A stretch of 64,000 nt of DNA from Sciurus carolinensis. Taxonomy: Eukaryota > Chordata > Mammalia > Rodentia > Sciuridae. Of the stretch, positions 46,776-59,404 are shown one piece after another (position 1 is the stretch's first letter; each line of letters starts with the position of its first letter). The stretch is taken from contig NC_062232.1 in assembly GCF_902686445.1 (NCBI RefSeq), positions 14,553,105-14,617,104 on the forward strand. Direction: 5' to 3'. A model generated the notes under the pieces. It had not been told where the DNA came from. It worked only from the letters and a program-made list of their open reading frames with translations, and made no database searches. The translations under genes were made by a program, and so were the position numbers.

Positions 46776-47946
46776 TTTTCATCAGTTATCATTGGTTATT
46801 AGTTATCTTCAGTTACCCCAATTCTTTTCTGGTTTCTTTCCCTGTTCAGCCTTTTCTGAAAATATTCTCCACCTCTGATTCTTGGTACTGTGTTCACTCT
46901 TCCCTTTCATCATCATTCATGAATTTTATTCTTCAAATTTGTGAGACAAGAACCCAAAAGGAAATTGGTGAGGCTTGCAGCCTGCACTGTACAGAAGCTA
47001 CAAAACGGTGAGTAATATGGACAAGGGAGCTCTCATTTCCCTTCTCTGTGCTCTTTTCTTAGTAGACAAACTCTTTAAACACTGGGCACCTTTCAGCCAA
47101 TTAAACATGACTTGGACCGCTGACTGTTTTAAGACTCAGGTGACAGCCTTGCTGGCAGGTGAGTCTGATCCCCCTTCACCCTGGTGTTGGGAATGTCGGT
47201 CTTGACTTGCTTCAGTTTCTTTTCTGTGGGAGAAAGTTGGTATGTGGGACAGAGGAAGGCTTGAGACAAGTGGAGGCAACTGGTAGAGGTCATTCCTCAG
47301 TGCTACATCAAGTTCTCATGTCCTGAGTCTGACCCCAAAAGGCTTCAGGTGTACCAAATATTAGCCACTCTCTGTTTCTGATTGACTTGGCCCAGTGGTG
47401 GAGGGCACCATCACCCAGTGAATCTTGGATCCTGAGATGAAGTCTTAGTCAGATCTGAGGTCTTTCAGAAAAGGGTGACCCATTAATCCTGAGCATGAGT
47501 CAAGCAATCTCTCCCTCTTTAGAAATGCTTCTACCCCAAGTCTGTCCCTGCTGTCCACCTCTTAAACAGGGACCCAATATGAGAGATTCTCAACATAGAG
47601 CTCCTTCAGCTTTAAATTAGACTGCCTTCTCTAGACTCTCACAAGACACCTCTTCTGTACTCTCGTCATCTGACAAGAAAAAGACCAGAAGTTCTATCTC
47701 AATTAAACTATGCCTAATGTCTCCTAGTTCAAGGAGCCAAATTATTTATTTCCTCTAGTGGAGACATACCCAGAGCACTAACAGGCTTGCCTCCCACTGC
47801 AAATTGAGAAGCATAATACGAAATCATGGTCCTGTGAGTATGAAGACCCAAAAGGACAAAGGGAACATGTAAGAAAAATTTTAAAGGGACAGCTGACTGG
47901 CAAATGTCTTCCCTTAAACTAAAGAGTTATTAAGAAGTTAGTATCC
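46776..47946 (+). other. Proviral leader / left internal region
   Basis: No long open frame (the longest is about 98 codons). Two strong splice-donor-like sites are present: ACG|GTGAGT with GT at 47008-47009, and CAG|GTGAGT with GT at 47159-47160. No gag domain is recognised. The stretch ends at the L1 target-site duplication AAGAAGTTAGTATCC (47932-47946). Confidence 0.6.
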
Positions 47947-48090
47947 AGCAGTTTTTCAAGATGGTGGACTAGAGGGTGACTGCATCTCCTGTCACTCCAG
48001 AACTCAGGATTCAAGAAGGGGAGGTATTGAGAGACCGGACCAACTCAGAGACGCTGGGTGAGTCACTCCCACTGGGAGAAGCTTGGCCCA

Positions 48091-48290
48091 GGCAGCAGGC
48101 CGGGACAGTGGGCAGCTTCTCGGAGCAGGGCAGGGTGGCAAGAGGCTTTCCCAAGCAGCCTGGCTCCATCCGGCAGCAGGCCCGGTCCATAGCCAGCTTC
48201 TTGGAGCAGACCCGCCCAGTGAGAGGCTTTCGGAGCACACCCATCCCCTAGTCCCGCACCCAGCGGCAGGCCAGGAGCAGCTATCTTCGG
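48091..48290 (+). repeat. Tandem ~81-bp units in the L1 5' UTR
   Basis: GCAGCAGGCCGGGACAGTGG…CTTCTCGGAGCAG (48092-48127) recurs as GCAGCAGGCCCGGTCCATAG…CTTCTTGGAGCAG (48173-48208). A partial third, GCGGCAGGCCAGGAGCAGCT, lies at about 48263. GAGGCTTTC also recurs (about 48142 and 48222). The layout resembles the monomer promoters of some rodent L1s. Confidence 0.65.
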
Positions 48291-48428
48291 AAACACTGCA
48301 TTATCAGATTCCTCCAAGACTTCAGGCTACTGAAGGCTGGGAGGTGATACACTGGAAATCTACCGGGACACTATAAGCCAATAGAGGAAATCTGCAATAT
48401 CTCAGGGTCCCACTGACAGCTGACCAAT

Positions 48429-48831
48429 ATGAGAAAACAAGGGAAGAAAATGCCCCAAACAAACCTAGATACTACATCAATAAAACCCAATGACAGCACA
48501 GCAGAAGAAATGTCAGAAAGGGAGTTCAGAATGTACATAATTAAAACAATCAGGGAAGCAAATGAGGAGATGAAAGAGCAAATGCAGGCATTGAAGGAGG
48601 AGATGAAAGAGCAAATGCAGGCATTAAATGATCGCACCAATCAACAGTTAAAAGACCAAATACAGGAAGCAAGAGATCATTTCAAGAAAAAGAGATACTG
48701 AAAAAAAAAACAAACAGAAATCCTTGAAATGAAGGAAACAATAAACCAAATTAAAAACTCCATAGAAAGCAAACCAATAGGAAAGAACACCTGGAAGACA
48801 GAACCTCAGACACTGAAGACAAAATATTTAA

Positions 48832-48878
<47 letters not shown>

Positions 48879-49620
48879 GGTGCTGGGGATTGAACCCAGG
48901 GCCTTGAGCTTGCGAGGTAAGCACTGTACCAACTGAGCTAATTCCCCAGCCCCAAAATAAAAAATATTTAATCTTAAAAATAAAGTTGACCAAACAGAGA
49001 AGATGGTAAGGAATCATAAGGAATCATGAACAGAATCTATAAGAATTATGGGATATCATGAAAAGGACAAATTTAAGAATTATTGGGATTGAGGAAGGCT
49101 CAGAGAAACAAACCAAAGGAATGAACAATCTATTCAATGAAATAATATCAGAAAATTTCCCAAATATGAAGAATGAAATGGAAAATCAAGTACAAGAGGC
49201 TTATAGAACTCCAAATACACAAAATTACAACAGACCCACGCCAAGGCACATTATTATGAAAGTACCTAACATACAAAATAAAGACAGAATTTTAAAGGCT
49301 GTGAGAGAAAAGAATCAAATTACATTCAGGGAGAAACCAATAAGGATATCAGCAGATTTTTCAACCCAGACCCTAAAAGCTAGAAGGGCCTGGAACAAAA
49401 TTTATCAAGCCCTGAAAGAAAATGGATGCCAAACAAGAATCTTATACCCAGTAAATCTTACCTTCAGATTTGATGACAAAATAAAATCCTTCCATGATAA
49501 AAAAAACTAAAAGAATTTACAAAAAGAAAGCCGGCATTACAGAAAATTCTCAGCAAAATATTCCATGAGGAAGAGATGAAAAACAATGATGCAAATCAGC
49601 AAAGGGAGGAACTAGCCTAA
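48429..49620 (+). pseudogene. L1 ORF1 of copy D, disrupted
   Basis: Shares MRKQGKKMPQ with copy A ORF1. It is open to about 48701, where one base loss shifts the frame, and it is then split by the ID SINE at 48834-48953. The RNA-binding part reopens at 49058-49510 (LRIIGIEEGSEKQTKGMNNL; ISADFSTQTLKARRAWNKIY). It carries a 33-bp tandem duplication (48564-48629) absent from copy A. Confidence 0.92.
48834..48953 (-). mobile_element. Very young ID SINE inside copy D ORF1
   Basis: On the minus strand GGGGCTGGGGAATTAGCTCA runs to CAATCCCCAGCACCGC, then a pure A-tail of 43 bases (T-run 48834-48876). The flanking duplication AAAATATTTAATC(TT) lies at 48821 and 48961. The unbroken long tail suggests recent insertion. 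Confidence 0.95.
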
Positions 49621-49667
49621 AGGAATAGCCAAATAAAGGAGAAACCAAGTTGTGTCAAAAAACAAAA

Positions 49668-52600
49668 ATGAGCCAAATGACTGGGAATACAAATCATATC
49701 TCAATAATAACCCTGAATGTTAATGGCCTGAACTCATCAATCAAAAGACATAGACTGGCAGATTGGATTAAAAAGAAAAATCCAACAATATGCTGCTTGC
49801 AAGAGATTCATCTCATAGAAAGAGATACCCACAGACTAAAGGCGAAAGGATGGAAAAAAACATACCATGCACATGGACACAACAAAAAAGCTGGAGTATC
49901 CATCCTCATTTCAGATAATGTGGACTTCAAGCCAAAGTTAGTCAGAAGGGTTAAAGAAGGAAATTTCATACTGCTTAAGGGAAGCATAAATCAGCAAGAC
50001 ATAACAATCATAAATATCTATGCCCCAAACATTAGCTCATCCATTTACGTCAAACAAATCCTTCTCAACTCCAGAATCAAATAGACCACAACACAATAAT
50101 ACTAGGCGATTTTAACACACCTCTCTCACCACTGGACAGATCTTCCAAACAAAAATTGAATAAAGAAACCATAGATCTCAATAACACAATCAATAATTTA
50201 GACTTAACAGACATATATAGAATATACCATCCAACAAAGAGTGAATATACCTTCTTCTCAGCAGCACATGGATCCTTCTCTAAAATAGACCATATTTTAT
50301 GCCATAAAGCTAATGTTAGCAAATACAAGAAGATAGGGATACTACCTTGTATTCTATCAGATCATAATGGATTTAAATTAGAAATAAATGACAGAATAAA
50401 AACAGAAACTACTCCAACACCTGGAGATTAATTAATATGCTATTATATGATGAATGGGTAACAGAAGACATCAGGAAGGAAATAAAAAAAATTCTTAGAA
50501 GTAAACGAGAACAAAGACACATCATATCAAAATCTCTGGGACATTATGAAAGCAGTACTTAGAGGAAGATTTATTTCATGGAGCGCATTCAATAAAAGAA
50601 GAAAAAATCAACAAATAAATGACTTAACACTACAGCTTAAAGCCCTAGAAAAAGAAGAACAGACCAACACCAAAAGTAGTAGAAGAAAGGAAATAGTTAA
50701 AATCAGAGCTGAAATCAATGAAATTGAAACAAAATAAATAGAAAAAATTAACAAAATAAATAGTTGGTTCCTTGGAAAAATAAAATTGATAAACCCTTAG
50801 CCACACTAACAAAGAGGAGAGAGAAAACTCAAATTACTAAAATCCGGAATGAACAAGGAAATATCACTACAGACACGAGTGAAATACAAAATATAATTAG
50901 AAGCTATTTTGAAAATCTATACTCCAACAAATCAGAAAATCTCAAAGATGTGAACAGGTTTCTAGAGACATATGAATTACCTAAATTGAACCAGGAGGAC
51001 ATACACAACTTAAATAGATCAATTTCAAGTAATGAAATAGAAGAAGTCATCAAAAGCCTACCAACAAAGAAAAGTCCAGGACCAGATGGGTTCTCAGCCG
51101 AGTTCAACAAAACCTGTAAAGAAGAGCTCATTACAATACTCCTCAAAGTATTCCATGAAATGGAAGAGGAGGGAACCCTTCCAAACTCATTCTATGAAGC
51201 CAATATCACCCTGATACCTAAACCAGATAGAGACACTTCAAGGAAAGAAAATTTCAAACCAATATCCTTAATGAACATTGACACAAAAATTCTCAACAAA
51301 ATTTTAGCAAATTGCATACAAAATATATTAAAAAGATAGTGCACCACGATCAAGTGGGTTTTATCCCAGGGATGCAAGGTTGGTTCAACATCCAGAAATC
51401 AATAAACGTAATTCATCATATCAACAGATTTACAGTCAAGAATCACATGATTATTTCGATAGATGCAGAAAAAGCATTTGATAAAATACAGCATCTCTTC
51501 ATGCTCAAACACTAGAAAAAAATAGGGATAGTGGGAACATTCCTTAACATTGTAAAGGCCATCTATTGCTAAGCCCATGGCCAATATCATTCTACATGGT
51601 GAAAAACTGAAAGCATTCCCCCTAAAAACTGGAACAAGGCAAGGATGCCCTCTTTCACCACTTCTATTCAACATTGTCCTTGAAACTCGAGCCAGAGCAA
51701 TTAGACAGACCAAAGAAATTATAGGGATACGAATAGGAAAAGACGAACTTGAACTATCCCTATTTGCTGATGACATGATTATATATTTAGAGGAATCAGG
51801 AAATTCTACCAGAAAACTTTTAGAACTCATAAGTGAATTCATTAAAGTAGCAGGGTATAAGATCAATGCTCATAAATCCAATGCATTTTTATACGTGTGA
51901 TGAATCTTCAGAAAGAGAAGTTAGGAAAACTACCCCATTCACAATAGCCTCAAAAAAATATAATACTTGGGAATCAATCTAACAAAAGAGGTGAAAGACC
52001 TCTACAATGAGAACTATAGAACACTAAAGAAAGAAATTAAAGAAAACCTTAGGAGATGGAAAGATATCCCATGTTCTTGGATAGGCAGAATTAATATTGT
52101 CAAAATGGCCATACTACCAAAAGTGCTATACAGATTCAATGTAATTCCAATTAAAATCCCAATGACGTACCTTACAGAAATAGGACAAGCAATCATGAAA
52201 TTCATCTGGAAGAATAAGAAACCCAGAATAGCTAAAGCAATCCTTAGCAGGAAGAGTGAAGCAGGGGGTATCGCAATACCAGATCTTCAACTATACTAGA
52301 AAGCAATAGTAACAAAAACGGCAGGGTATTGGCACCAAAATAGACAGGTAGATCAATGGTACAGAATAGAGGACACAGACACGAACCCAAATAAATACAA
52401 TTTTCTCATATTAGACAAAGGTGCCAAAAATATGCAATGGAGAAAAGATAGCCTCTTCCACAAATGGTACTGGGAAAACTAGAAATCCATATGCAGCAGA
52501 ATAAAACTAACCCTATCTCTCATCCTGCACAAAACTCAACTCAAAATGGATCAAGGACTTCGGAATCAGACCAGAAACCCTTCATCTTATAGAAGAAAAA

Positions 52601-53327
52601 GTAGGTCCAAATCTTCAACTTGTTGGCTTAGGATCAGACTTCCTTAACAGGACTCCCATAGCACAAGAAATAAAAGTAAGAATCAATAACTGGGATAGAT
52701 TCAAACTAAAAAGCTTTCTCTCAGCAAAGGAAACTATCAGCAATGTGAAGAGAGAGCCTACAGAGTGGGAGAAAATCTTTGCCACTCATACTTCAGATAG
52801 AGCACTAATCTCCAGAATCTATAAAGAACTCAAAAAACTCTACATGAAGAATACAAATAACCCAATCAACAAATGGGCTGAGGAAATGAACAGACACCTC
52901 ACAGAAGATCTACAAGCAATCAACAGACATACGAAAAAATGTTCAACTTCTCTAGTAATAAGAGAAATGCAAATCAAAACTACCCTAAGATTCCATCTCA
53001 ACCCAGTTAGAATGGCAATTATCAAGAATACAAGCAACAACAGGTGTTGGCGAGGATGTGGGGGAAAAAGGTACACTCATACATTGCTGGTGGGCTGCAA
53101 ATTAGTGCAGCCAATCTGGAAAGCAGTGTGGAGATTTCTTAGAAAGCTTGGAATGGAACCACCATTTGACCCAGCTACCCCACTCCTCGGCCTATACCCA
53201 AAGGACTTAAAATCAGCATACTACAAAGATGCAGCCACATCAATGTTCATAGCTGCTCAATTCACAATAGCCAGATTGTGGAAGCAACCTAAATGCCCCT
53301 CAATTGATGAATGGATAAAGAAACTGT

Positions 53328-53364
<37 letters not shown>

Positions 53365-53506
53365 GAATATTACTCAGCCATAAAGAATAATAAAATTATG
53401 GCATTTGCAGGCAAATGGATGAAATTGGAGAATATCATTGCTATGTGAGAAAAGCCAATCTCAAAAAACCAAAGGAAGAATGATCTCACTGATAAGCGGA
53501 CGATGA
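49668..53506 (+). pseudogene. L1 ORF2 of copy D, multiply broken
   Basis: The endonuclease part is well kept: SIITLNVNGLNSSIKRHRLA and ICCLQEIHL (49650-50084), then [20 protein letters not shown] (50156-50431). RT pieces are [11 protein letters not shown] (50764-51339) and [12 protein letters not shown] with [11 protein letters not shown] (51577-51900). The thumb and C-terminal parts are at 51967-52299 and 52745-53383. At least seven frame breaks or stops are visible, including a stop at TATACTAGAAAG near 52296 and an expanded (AT)n at 53330-53359. It is not functional. Confidence 0.93.
53329..53359. repeat. (AT)n microsatellite within L1 ORF2
   Basis: About 15 TA/AT units lie where copies A and C have only a short TATATA-type word. 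It alters the conserved [11 protein letters not shown] segment to WYIYIYIY…. Confidence 0.95.
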
Positions 53507-53723
53507 CACATAATGGGGGGGGCAAGAATGGAGGAAGGAGGGACTGTACAGAGGGAAAAGAGGGGTGGGAGGGGTGGGGAGAAGGGAAGAAATAATAGAA
53601 TGAATCAAACAACAGTACCCTATGTAAATTTATTACACAAATGGTATGCCTTTACTCCATGTACAAAAGAGAAACAACATGTATCCCATTTGTTTACAAT
53701 AGAAATGATTTAAAAAAAAAAAA

Positions 53724-56700
53724 AAGAAGTTAGTATCCTCCATTCTGAGTAAGGCCCCAGCAGGAGGTCATGGAAGGAGGGGTAGGAACTGCCAGCCACT
53801 AGAGGTTCCAGGATCAGGGAGGTGTCCCCTAGTCAAAGAGACAGTTTCCTCAGTGCAGGCACCCATGTTCTATTCTCCTTCATTTATTTGTCCTCAAAAA
53901 TAGTACCAGGGACAACCTAATCAAAGTTGAGAAAAAGAAGATACCTGTTAATTTTCTGCATCCAAACCTGGCCTGATCACCATTTGGAAGAATAGAAAAA
54001 TGGTCTCTCAAGGGAAACATAAACTATAACACCACACCTTAAGAGACTATTATAAAGGGGAGAAGAAAAATGGTCAAAAGTGCCTTATGCATGAGTTTTT
54101 CTTCCTATGCTTATAATGGCAGCTTTCCCTACTTTTAAACTGCCTGATGCCCATCTAAAAATCTAAGTCACATGAACAGGTGCCCAAATCAGCTTGAGAC
54201 CAGAGGGGGGAAAAGTGTCACTTTTAAATCCAAGCAGCTGTGCGACAAAAATGGCTGTTTTATCTGTTATTTTACTCTAGGATTCTGCTAAATTCCTCCC
54301 TAATACAAGAGAGCAGGAGAGATAAATGGAGAGGACCTGGAAAGGCCAGCTAGACCAGGTCCTGGACCTTTTAAGGATGCTTGAGGAGTCTGCATTTTAC
54401 CTTGGGATGATGCAGGCATTGCTCCAAGCTGCATGGGGTAGGCTCTGCAAGGGAGCCTGATGGGTCAGCTCTCTAATGTGATCAACCCAGGAATATCAGG
54501 GGAACACTCTACTTCCTGAGGTTTTCCTATTCTTTCCAGTTGGGCATAAGGAAGGAAAATGGAATGATCCCATATATACAAGTCTTCTTTACCTTGAGAA
54601 CCTTTACCTGAGGATTTCACAGACTCCCACATTCTTTAAATATCTGGACTGACTCCAGACTGATCCAAAGTGTACTCTGGTCTAATAAAGACATCCCATG
54701 TGCTCCTAGAGTAATTACAGCTGTAGTATTTTTTATAGAACTTCTGTATTTTTTAACTCATAATTTTTTTCATGTTTGAATCCTGCACACCTAAATTAAT
54801 ACATTTTATTCTGATCAGTCTTGTTTTATCTAACTATAGAGGTTTTTTAATCCCTCTACCTGTTTCTCCTGCTGTCTTTATTCAGAGGTCAATTACTCAA
54901 GGGAAAGCTCAAAAATCTTTGTTTCCTGTTGGTTTTCATGTATATTTCTGTATTGTATGTGTGTCTATGTATGTGCCTTTGTCTATATATCACTTATGTG
55001 GTACCAAAATTGGCATACAGGCAAATGAACACTCATAAATTAAATTTTAAAAGAAGAGGAAGAAAAAAAGGAGTGAATCCAAATGCCTTTTAGTTCATGT
55101 CACTTAAAAGTTCAAGAAAAATTTTACTAAAAATTGGGTAAACAGATAAAAGTAAAGATGTCTTTAAATTACTAACCTACACATTTTTCTAGGTGGTCAG
55201 GCAATTAATAGATGTTGTTTTCTATAAACTGTTTAGAGTATAATATCCATTGCTTCTAGGATTTTTCTTCAGAAAAAAAAATGATGGCTTATACTGTTAA
55301 CTATACTTGTCTGATCTCTTGGGTTTTACATTTTAAAATGAGTAAATTCTATTTAGCATCAATGGGATTAATTCTCATAAACATGTTTGTTAGAAGAGAT
55401 ATCTGATTAATTTGCAAAATTAAAATGCAAAAACATCAACTAAATATAAATATAAAAATATAAATATAAAATCAAGTACTGTTGACTTCTTGAATTCCAT
55501 AAGGTATATATATTTTGGTTTATTAAATGGTATTTTTACAAATTGGTAAATAAAAAAGAGTTTGATTGTTTTATTTCTGGATCTTCACTAAAAGCTGAGA
55601 TACTAAGACTTAAAATTCTAACAAGCATAATTCTATATGCAAAGAGTACAAAAAAATTCAATTCTGTTTCAACTAAAATACTTTTAAAAGCATAAAGTTT
55701 TTTTATCTTATTAAAATGAGGTAATTTGTCTAAATTTAGAAATTTCATAAGGATTGTTTCAGAATGTAAATTTAAGAAAGAGTCAGCAACTGGAAAAGAG
55801 AGATATAAGAAAGTTACAGGCATGGAAATATATTTTAGTATGGAAATTAGAAGGAAAATGTTTCTGGATGAGAAAGTATTTTGTATGATAAAGAAGTTAT
55901 AGAGTGTCTAAGTAAGCTACACAAGGTTTAAGAAGGGTAAATGTCCAAAAGTTTATGTGTGGTTAATTTGACTATAATTAACACAATCAGTTGAAGTTAT
56001 TTAAGATTTTTTTCCTGAGTTCAAATATTAATGTACTGATATAAACCAGAATTTAATTCTATATGTGTTGAAGTAAAAAGGTTTCTTAGAACATTAACCT
56101 GCTCTTATCTAGCAAGATAATTTCTTGTGTTTGTTAGGTTTTATTATTTAGGGGAAATAGTCTTAAAACAATTAGGGTTTGTACAACTCTGGTTAAACAA
56201 ACAACTGTCATTTTAGATTATTATACTATACTATGAATTTTAAGTTATCTTCAAAAGTTAAATTTGATTAATATAAGACCATCAGTGTAATTATGATGCT
56301 AACTATTGCTGGCTCTTTTTGCATATTAGATGTATTCATGTCCTCCAACTGTACAAATCTTTTAAAATTTAAAGTTTAGGAAAGCACTTTACTAAGCTGG
56401 TGTTCTCTAAACTAAAATTGCCTGTAGCAATCCCAATAAAGTTTCAGACTTAAATAGAAATAAAAAATTTAGTTGGGGACTTATTTACACCATTTAATAT
56501 TATGCAATTGGATAAAACAACCTGTCATCAAATAAGTGATATGTATAAAATTTTGTGTTACTCTTTACACTGAGATGGAAATATAAATGAACTTTGAAAG
56601 GTAATAAGGAGAGCCTGGTTTGTTTAAAGGTTGACAGTGTAGAACATGAAAACATTTTGCCAGTTTTTCTCAAAAAGGAGTCAGGAGCTCTCTTAGCTTT

Positions 56701-58693
56701 TGTTTGATTCATGTTTCATATGTAATGTTGTATTGTTAACTGATATTCATATAGACAGGAAAAATACATGAGAATTTGTAAAATGATATTTAAGAAAGAG
56801 GCAAAGATCAGCTTCAAAAATAAAACACTTTACCTAAGATTTGTCAAGAGGTCACCTCACCTGAATTAAGACTCTTCCTCTTACCTTAATCCATGTTAGG
56901 ATGACTCCAAAGTAAACTAGACTTAAGTTCACTTAAAGTTCAAAAGATAGATGTTTGTTGTAAAGATTACTGTGATCTCAAAATAAACAGGGGATCTAAT
57001 ATATAACTAAGTAAAGGTTTGGGATTAAAAAATTGTTTCTTGGTTCATAGCTATTATACAAACTGAAAGTTTTTGTTCTTGTTAATTCCATTTTGTATTT
57101 TCCTTGTAAATTTTATAACTGTTGTCTCTTTATGCTTTGCAGAAGTACAACTTCTAATAAGACACCTTGAGTTAATTTGAGATAATAGGCCATTACCTAT
57201 AGGACAGAGGCTGACTTCCGGTACTAATACTGATCCCAATTAAATGGAAGGGGTAAGTAACTGGAAAATTTTAGACATTAAAATTAAAACCAGTACTACT
57301 ACTTCAAGACTGGTGAATCTGGCCTGCTGGATATTTAAACCCAAAACTTGGAGATCAAATTCAAGGAAGCAAAAGGGCCAAGAAAAAGGCAGTCCTTTAA
57401 GGTCAGGTAGGACCCCTCTGTGGGACTTGCACCTCTGGTAAGTCACCCCAAACTCCTGATCGGGGGATAGAGAGGACCCTAGAAAACAGGAAGACAACCA
57501 GTGTACATTCCGTAAAGAGGAGGGTCATTGGAGAGGGAAATGTCTCTGATGCTTCCAAGAGAAGCCACATGTGGTCAGCAAGACCATAACCCATCCTGGC
57601 AGATGGCACCACTGGTAGAGAAAAGCTAAAGGAGCTGAGAGGCTTTGCACATGTCCTTAAGAGTGACCCCCTAAGGAATCTCAGCTGACTTAACAATAGG
57701 GTAGGAACAAGGTCAATTTTGACCAACTTGGTCTTAAACATCTGACAGGAGAGTTATAACCAAAGCACAGCTATACATGGGCATTTAATAAGAAAGACAA
57801 TGACTCTTTTAATGTAACTTAAGATGTATGCTTGGGTCAGTCCCACCCAAAATAAGTAAAGCTGGAGGCTATAAAGGAAGTGTTCTTAGATGGGAGTGCC
57901 TGATAACTATCACAAGACTTTCAGTATCACAAGGTTGGTTTTTGTTTTGTTTTGTTTTTGAGTCAACATGAGACCTACAAATATTCCTAACCTTCTGCAT
58001 AGGCAAGCTTGATCTGTGTTTCTGCATTTACTAGTATGATTATGTAGCCCCAATATTTATCCCTCATATTGGTTTAAAAGATGTGATGTAGCACATAAAA
58101 GTCCTAACTTTACCAAGAAATTCCTAAGTGACACAGATAAAGGGATCTTTACTAAACATAGAAGTAATGTCAATATAAAGGTATTTTACAAAAGTTGGAT
58201 GGCATTAGATATCTTAATTACAGCTCATGGGGACATCTGTGACATTATAAAAATTAATATTGTGTATGCTTCTAACAATTCTGCTAGTGTTTCTAAAGCC
58301 TTAACTGGCCTCCACTCACAAATCAGTAAATCAGTGGCTTGTGGATCCCACCTAAAACTTTAATGAGTTACCATCTTCATGGTTTTCAGAGACCAGCCAA
58401 TAATACTGATTATTTTGTGATAATTGTTTGCAAAAAACCTAATGTTTGCTGTCTTATTTATTGTTGTCTTAGCATGATCCCTGCCCTATGTACACCTTAT
58501 CCAGTCACCCACCAACTGCCACCATGAACCTCTAGACTGCCCTGATGCTAAATACCCTTAACTTCATGTCCCACTTGATGAAGAACAAGAATTTTGAGTT
58601 TCATTCCCCTAAACATAGCCCCTTTCAACAGGGAGTAGCCAGAATGAGTCAGTGCCCAAATACCCTAAAAGAATTGAGGGGCTGAAAGTTCGT
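53724..58693 (+). other. Proviral right internal region, no recognisable genes
   Basis: About 5 kb, strongly AT-rich between about 54720 and 57100. The longest plus-strand frame is about 88 codons. I looked for RT (YxDD), protease (DTGA/DSGA), zinc-knuckle and envelope-type features and saw none. The region begins with the right copy of the L1 target-site duplication and ends at the polypurine tract. Confidence 0.6.
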
Positions 58694-58703
58694 GAGGGGA
58701 AAA
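58694..58703 (+). promoter_or_regulatory. Polypurine tract
   Basis: GAGGGGAAAA lies directly before the TG of the 3' LTR, the expected position for plus-strand priming. Confidence 0.85.
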
Positions 58704-59404
58704 TGCTAGGGGACAGATAGATGAGGATGGTGGAAACATGAGGTTAAGGGAATCATTCTATAAAATGAACCCACTGTGCTGACCCCCACATACTTTCTTT
58801 GACAAAAGACAATTTATCTGCAGCCCTGCCAGGCCTAAGTGGACAGAATATGTCACATTCCTCAGCAAACTACCTGTTAACTTCAGGGAAATGCAGGCAG
58901 GAAATAACATTGATAAGAGGAACCCAAGTTACTTTGAAGGGAGAGACTTTTGTGGCCCTTTTCACAGATCAGATCCAGGACGATAAGGATAGTTCCTCCC
59001 AACCATAAAACGTGTAAGAATGCATGGTTGAGCATCCAATTAGAACCAGTCAGCATGCCAAGGTGACCTAGAGTTGCCTTAGCAGTGGGTACTTAAAAGT
59101 CTAATGTCATTCTGCTGTCAATCAAATATCAACAGGTGGACCTGAGTGGGACTCTCTGGAAACTTTCCTGGGATCCCCAATAAAACTGGAGTACAGGAGA
59201 GGCACACTGTCCCTCTCCTCTCTGAGAGGTCTCACTCTCTCCTTTGAGAGTGTCCCCTTTCCCTTTTCCTATCCCTTCAATAAACTCATTCCTGTTACTC
59301 TGAGTGGCATGTCTGAAATCTTTCTGCCTTGATTGCAAGAATCAGGGTTTGAAGGGAGGTCTTCAGTTTGCCTCAGTTTCTTGGAAGGCCCTAGCTCTGT
59401 AACA
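58704..59404 (+). repeat. Proviral 3' LTR
   Basis: 701 bp, TGCTAGGGGACAGATAG to CTGTAACA. AATAAA lies at 59279-59284. It has no SINE insertion, which lets the two SINEs of the 5' LTR be dated as later events. It is followed by the TTTC target-site copy. Confidence 0.93.

Larger units (their letters stand above)
47947..53723 (+). mobile_element. Near-full-length LINE-1 (copy D) inside the provirus
   Basis: An exact 15-bp target-site duplication, AAGAAGTTAGTATCC, lies at 47932-47946 and 53724-53738. The element has a GC-rich 5' UTR from 47947 (AGCAGTTTTTCAAGATGGTG), an ORF1 start at 48429, ORF2 from 49668, a G-rich 3' UTR and an A-tail. It is the longest L1 whose two ends are both in the window. 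Both reading frames are broken. Confidence 0.97.

Noticed and set aside
47976..48376. Several open frames on both strands in the GC-rich L1 5' UTR
   Set aside because: They are composition-driven; the stretch is the L1 promoter and untranslated leader.
54772..55038. Possible envelope or other viral fragment in the provirus
   Set aside because: The 88-codon frame is AT-driven and hydrophobic, with no retroviral motif.
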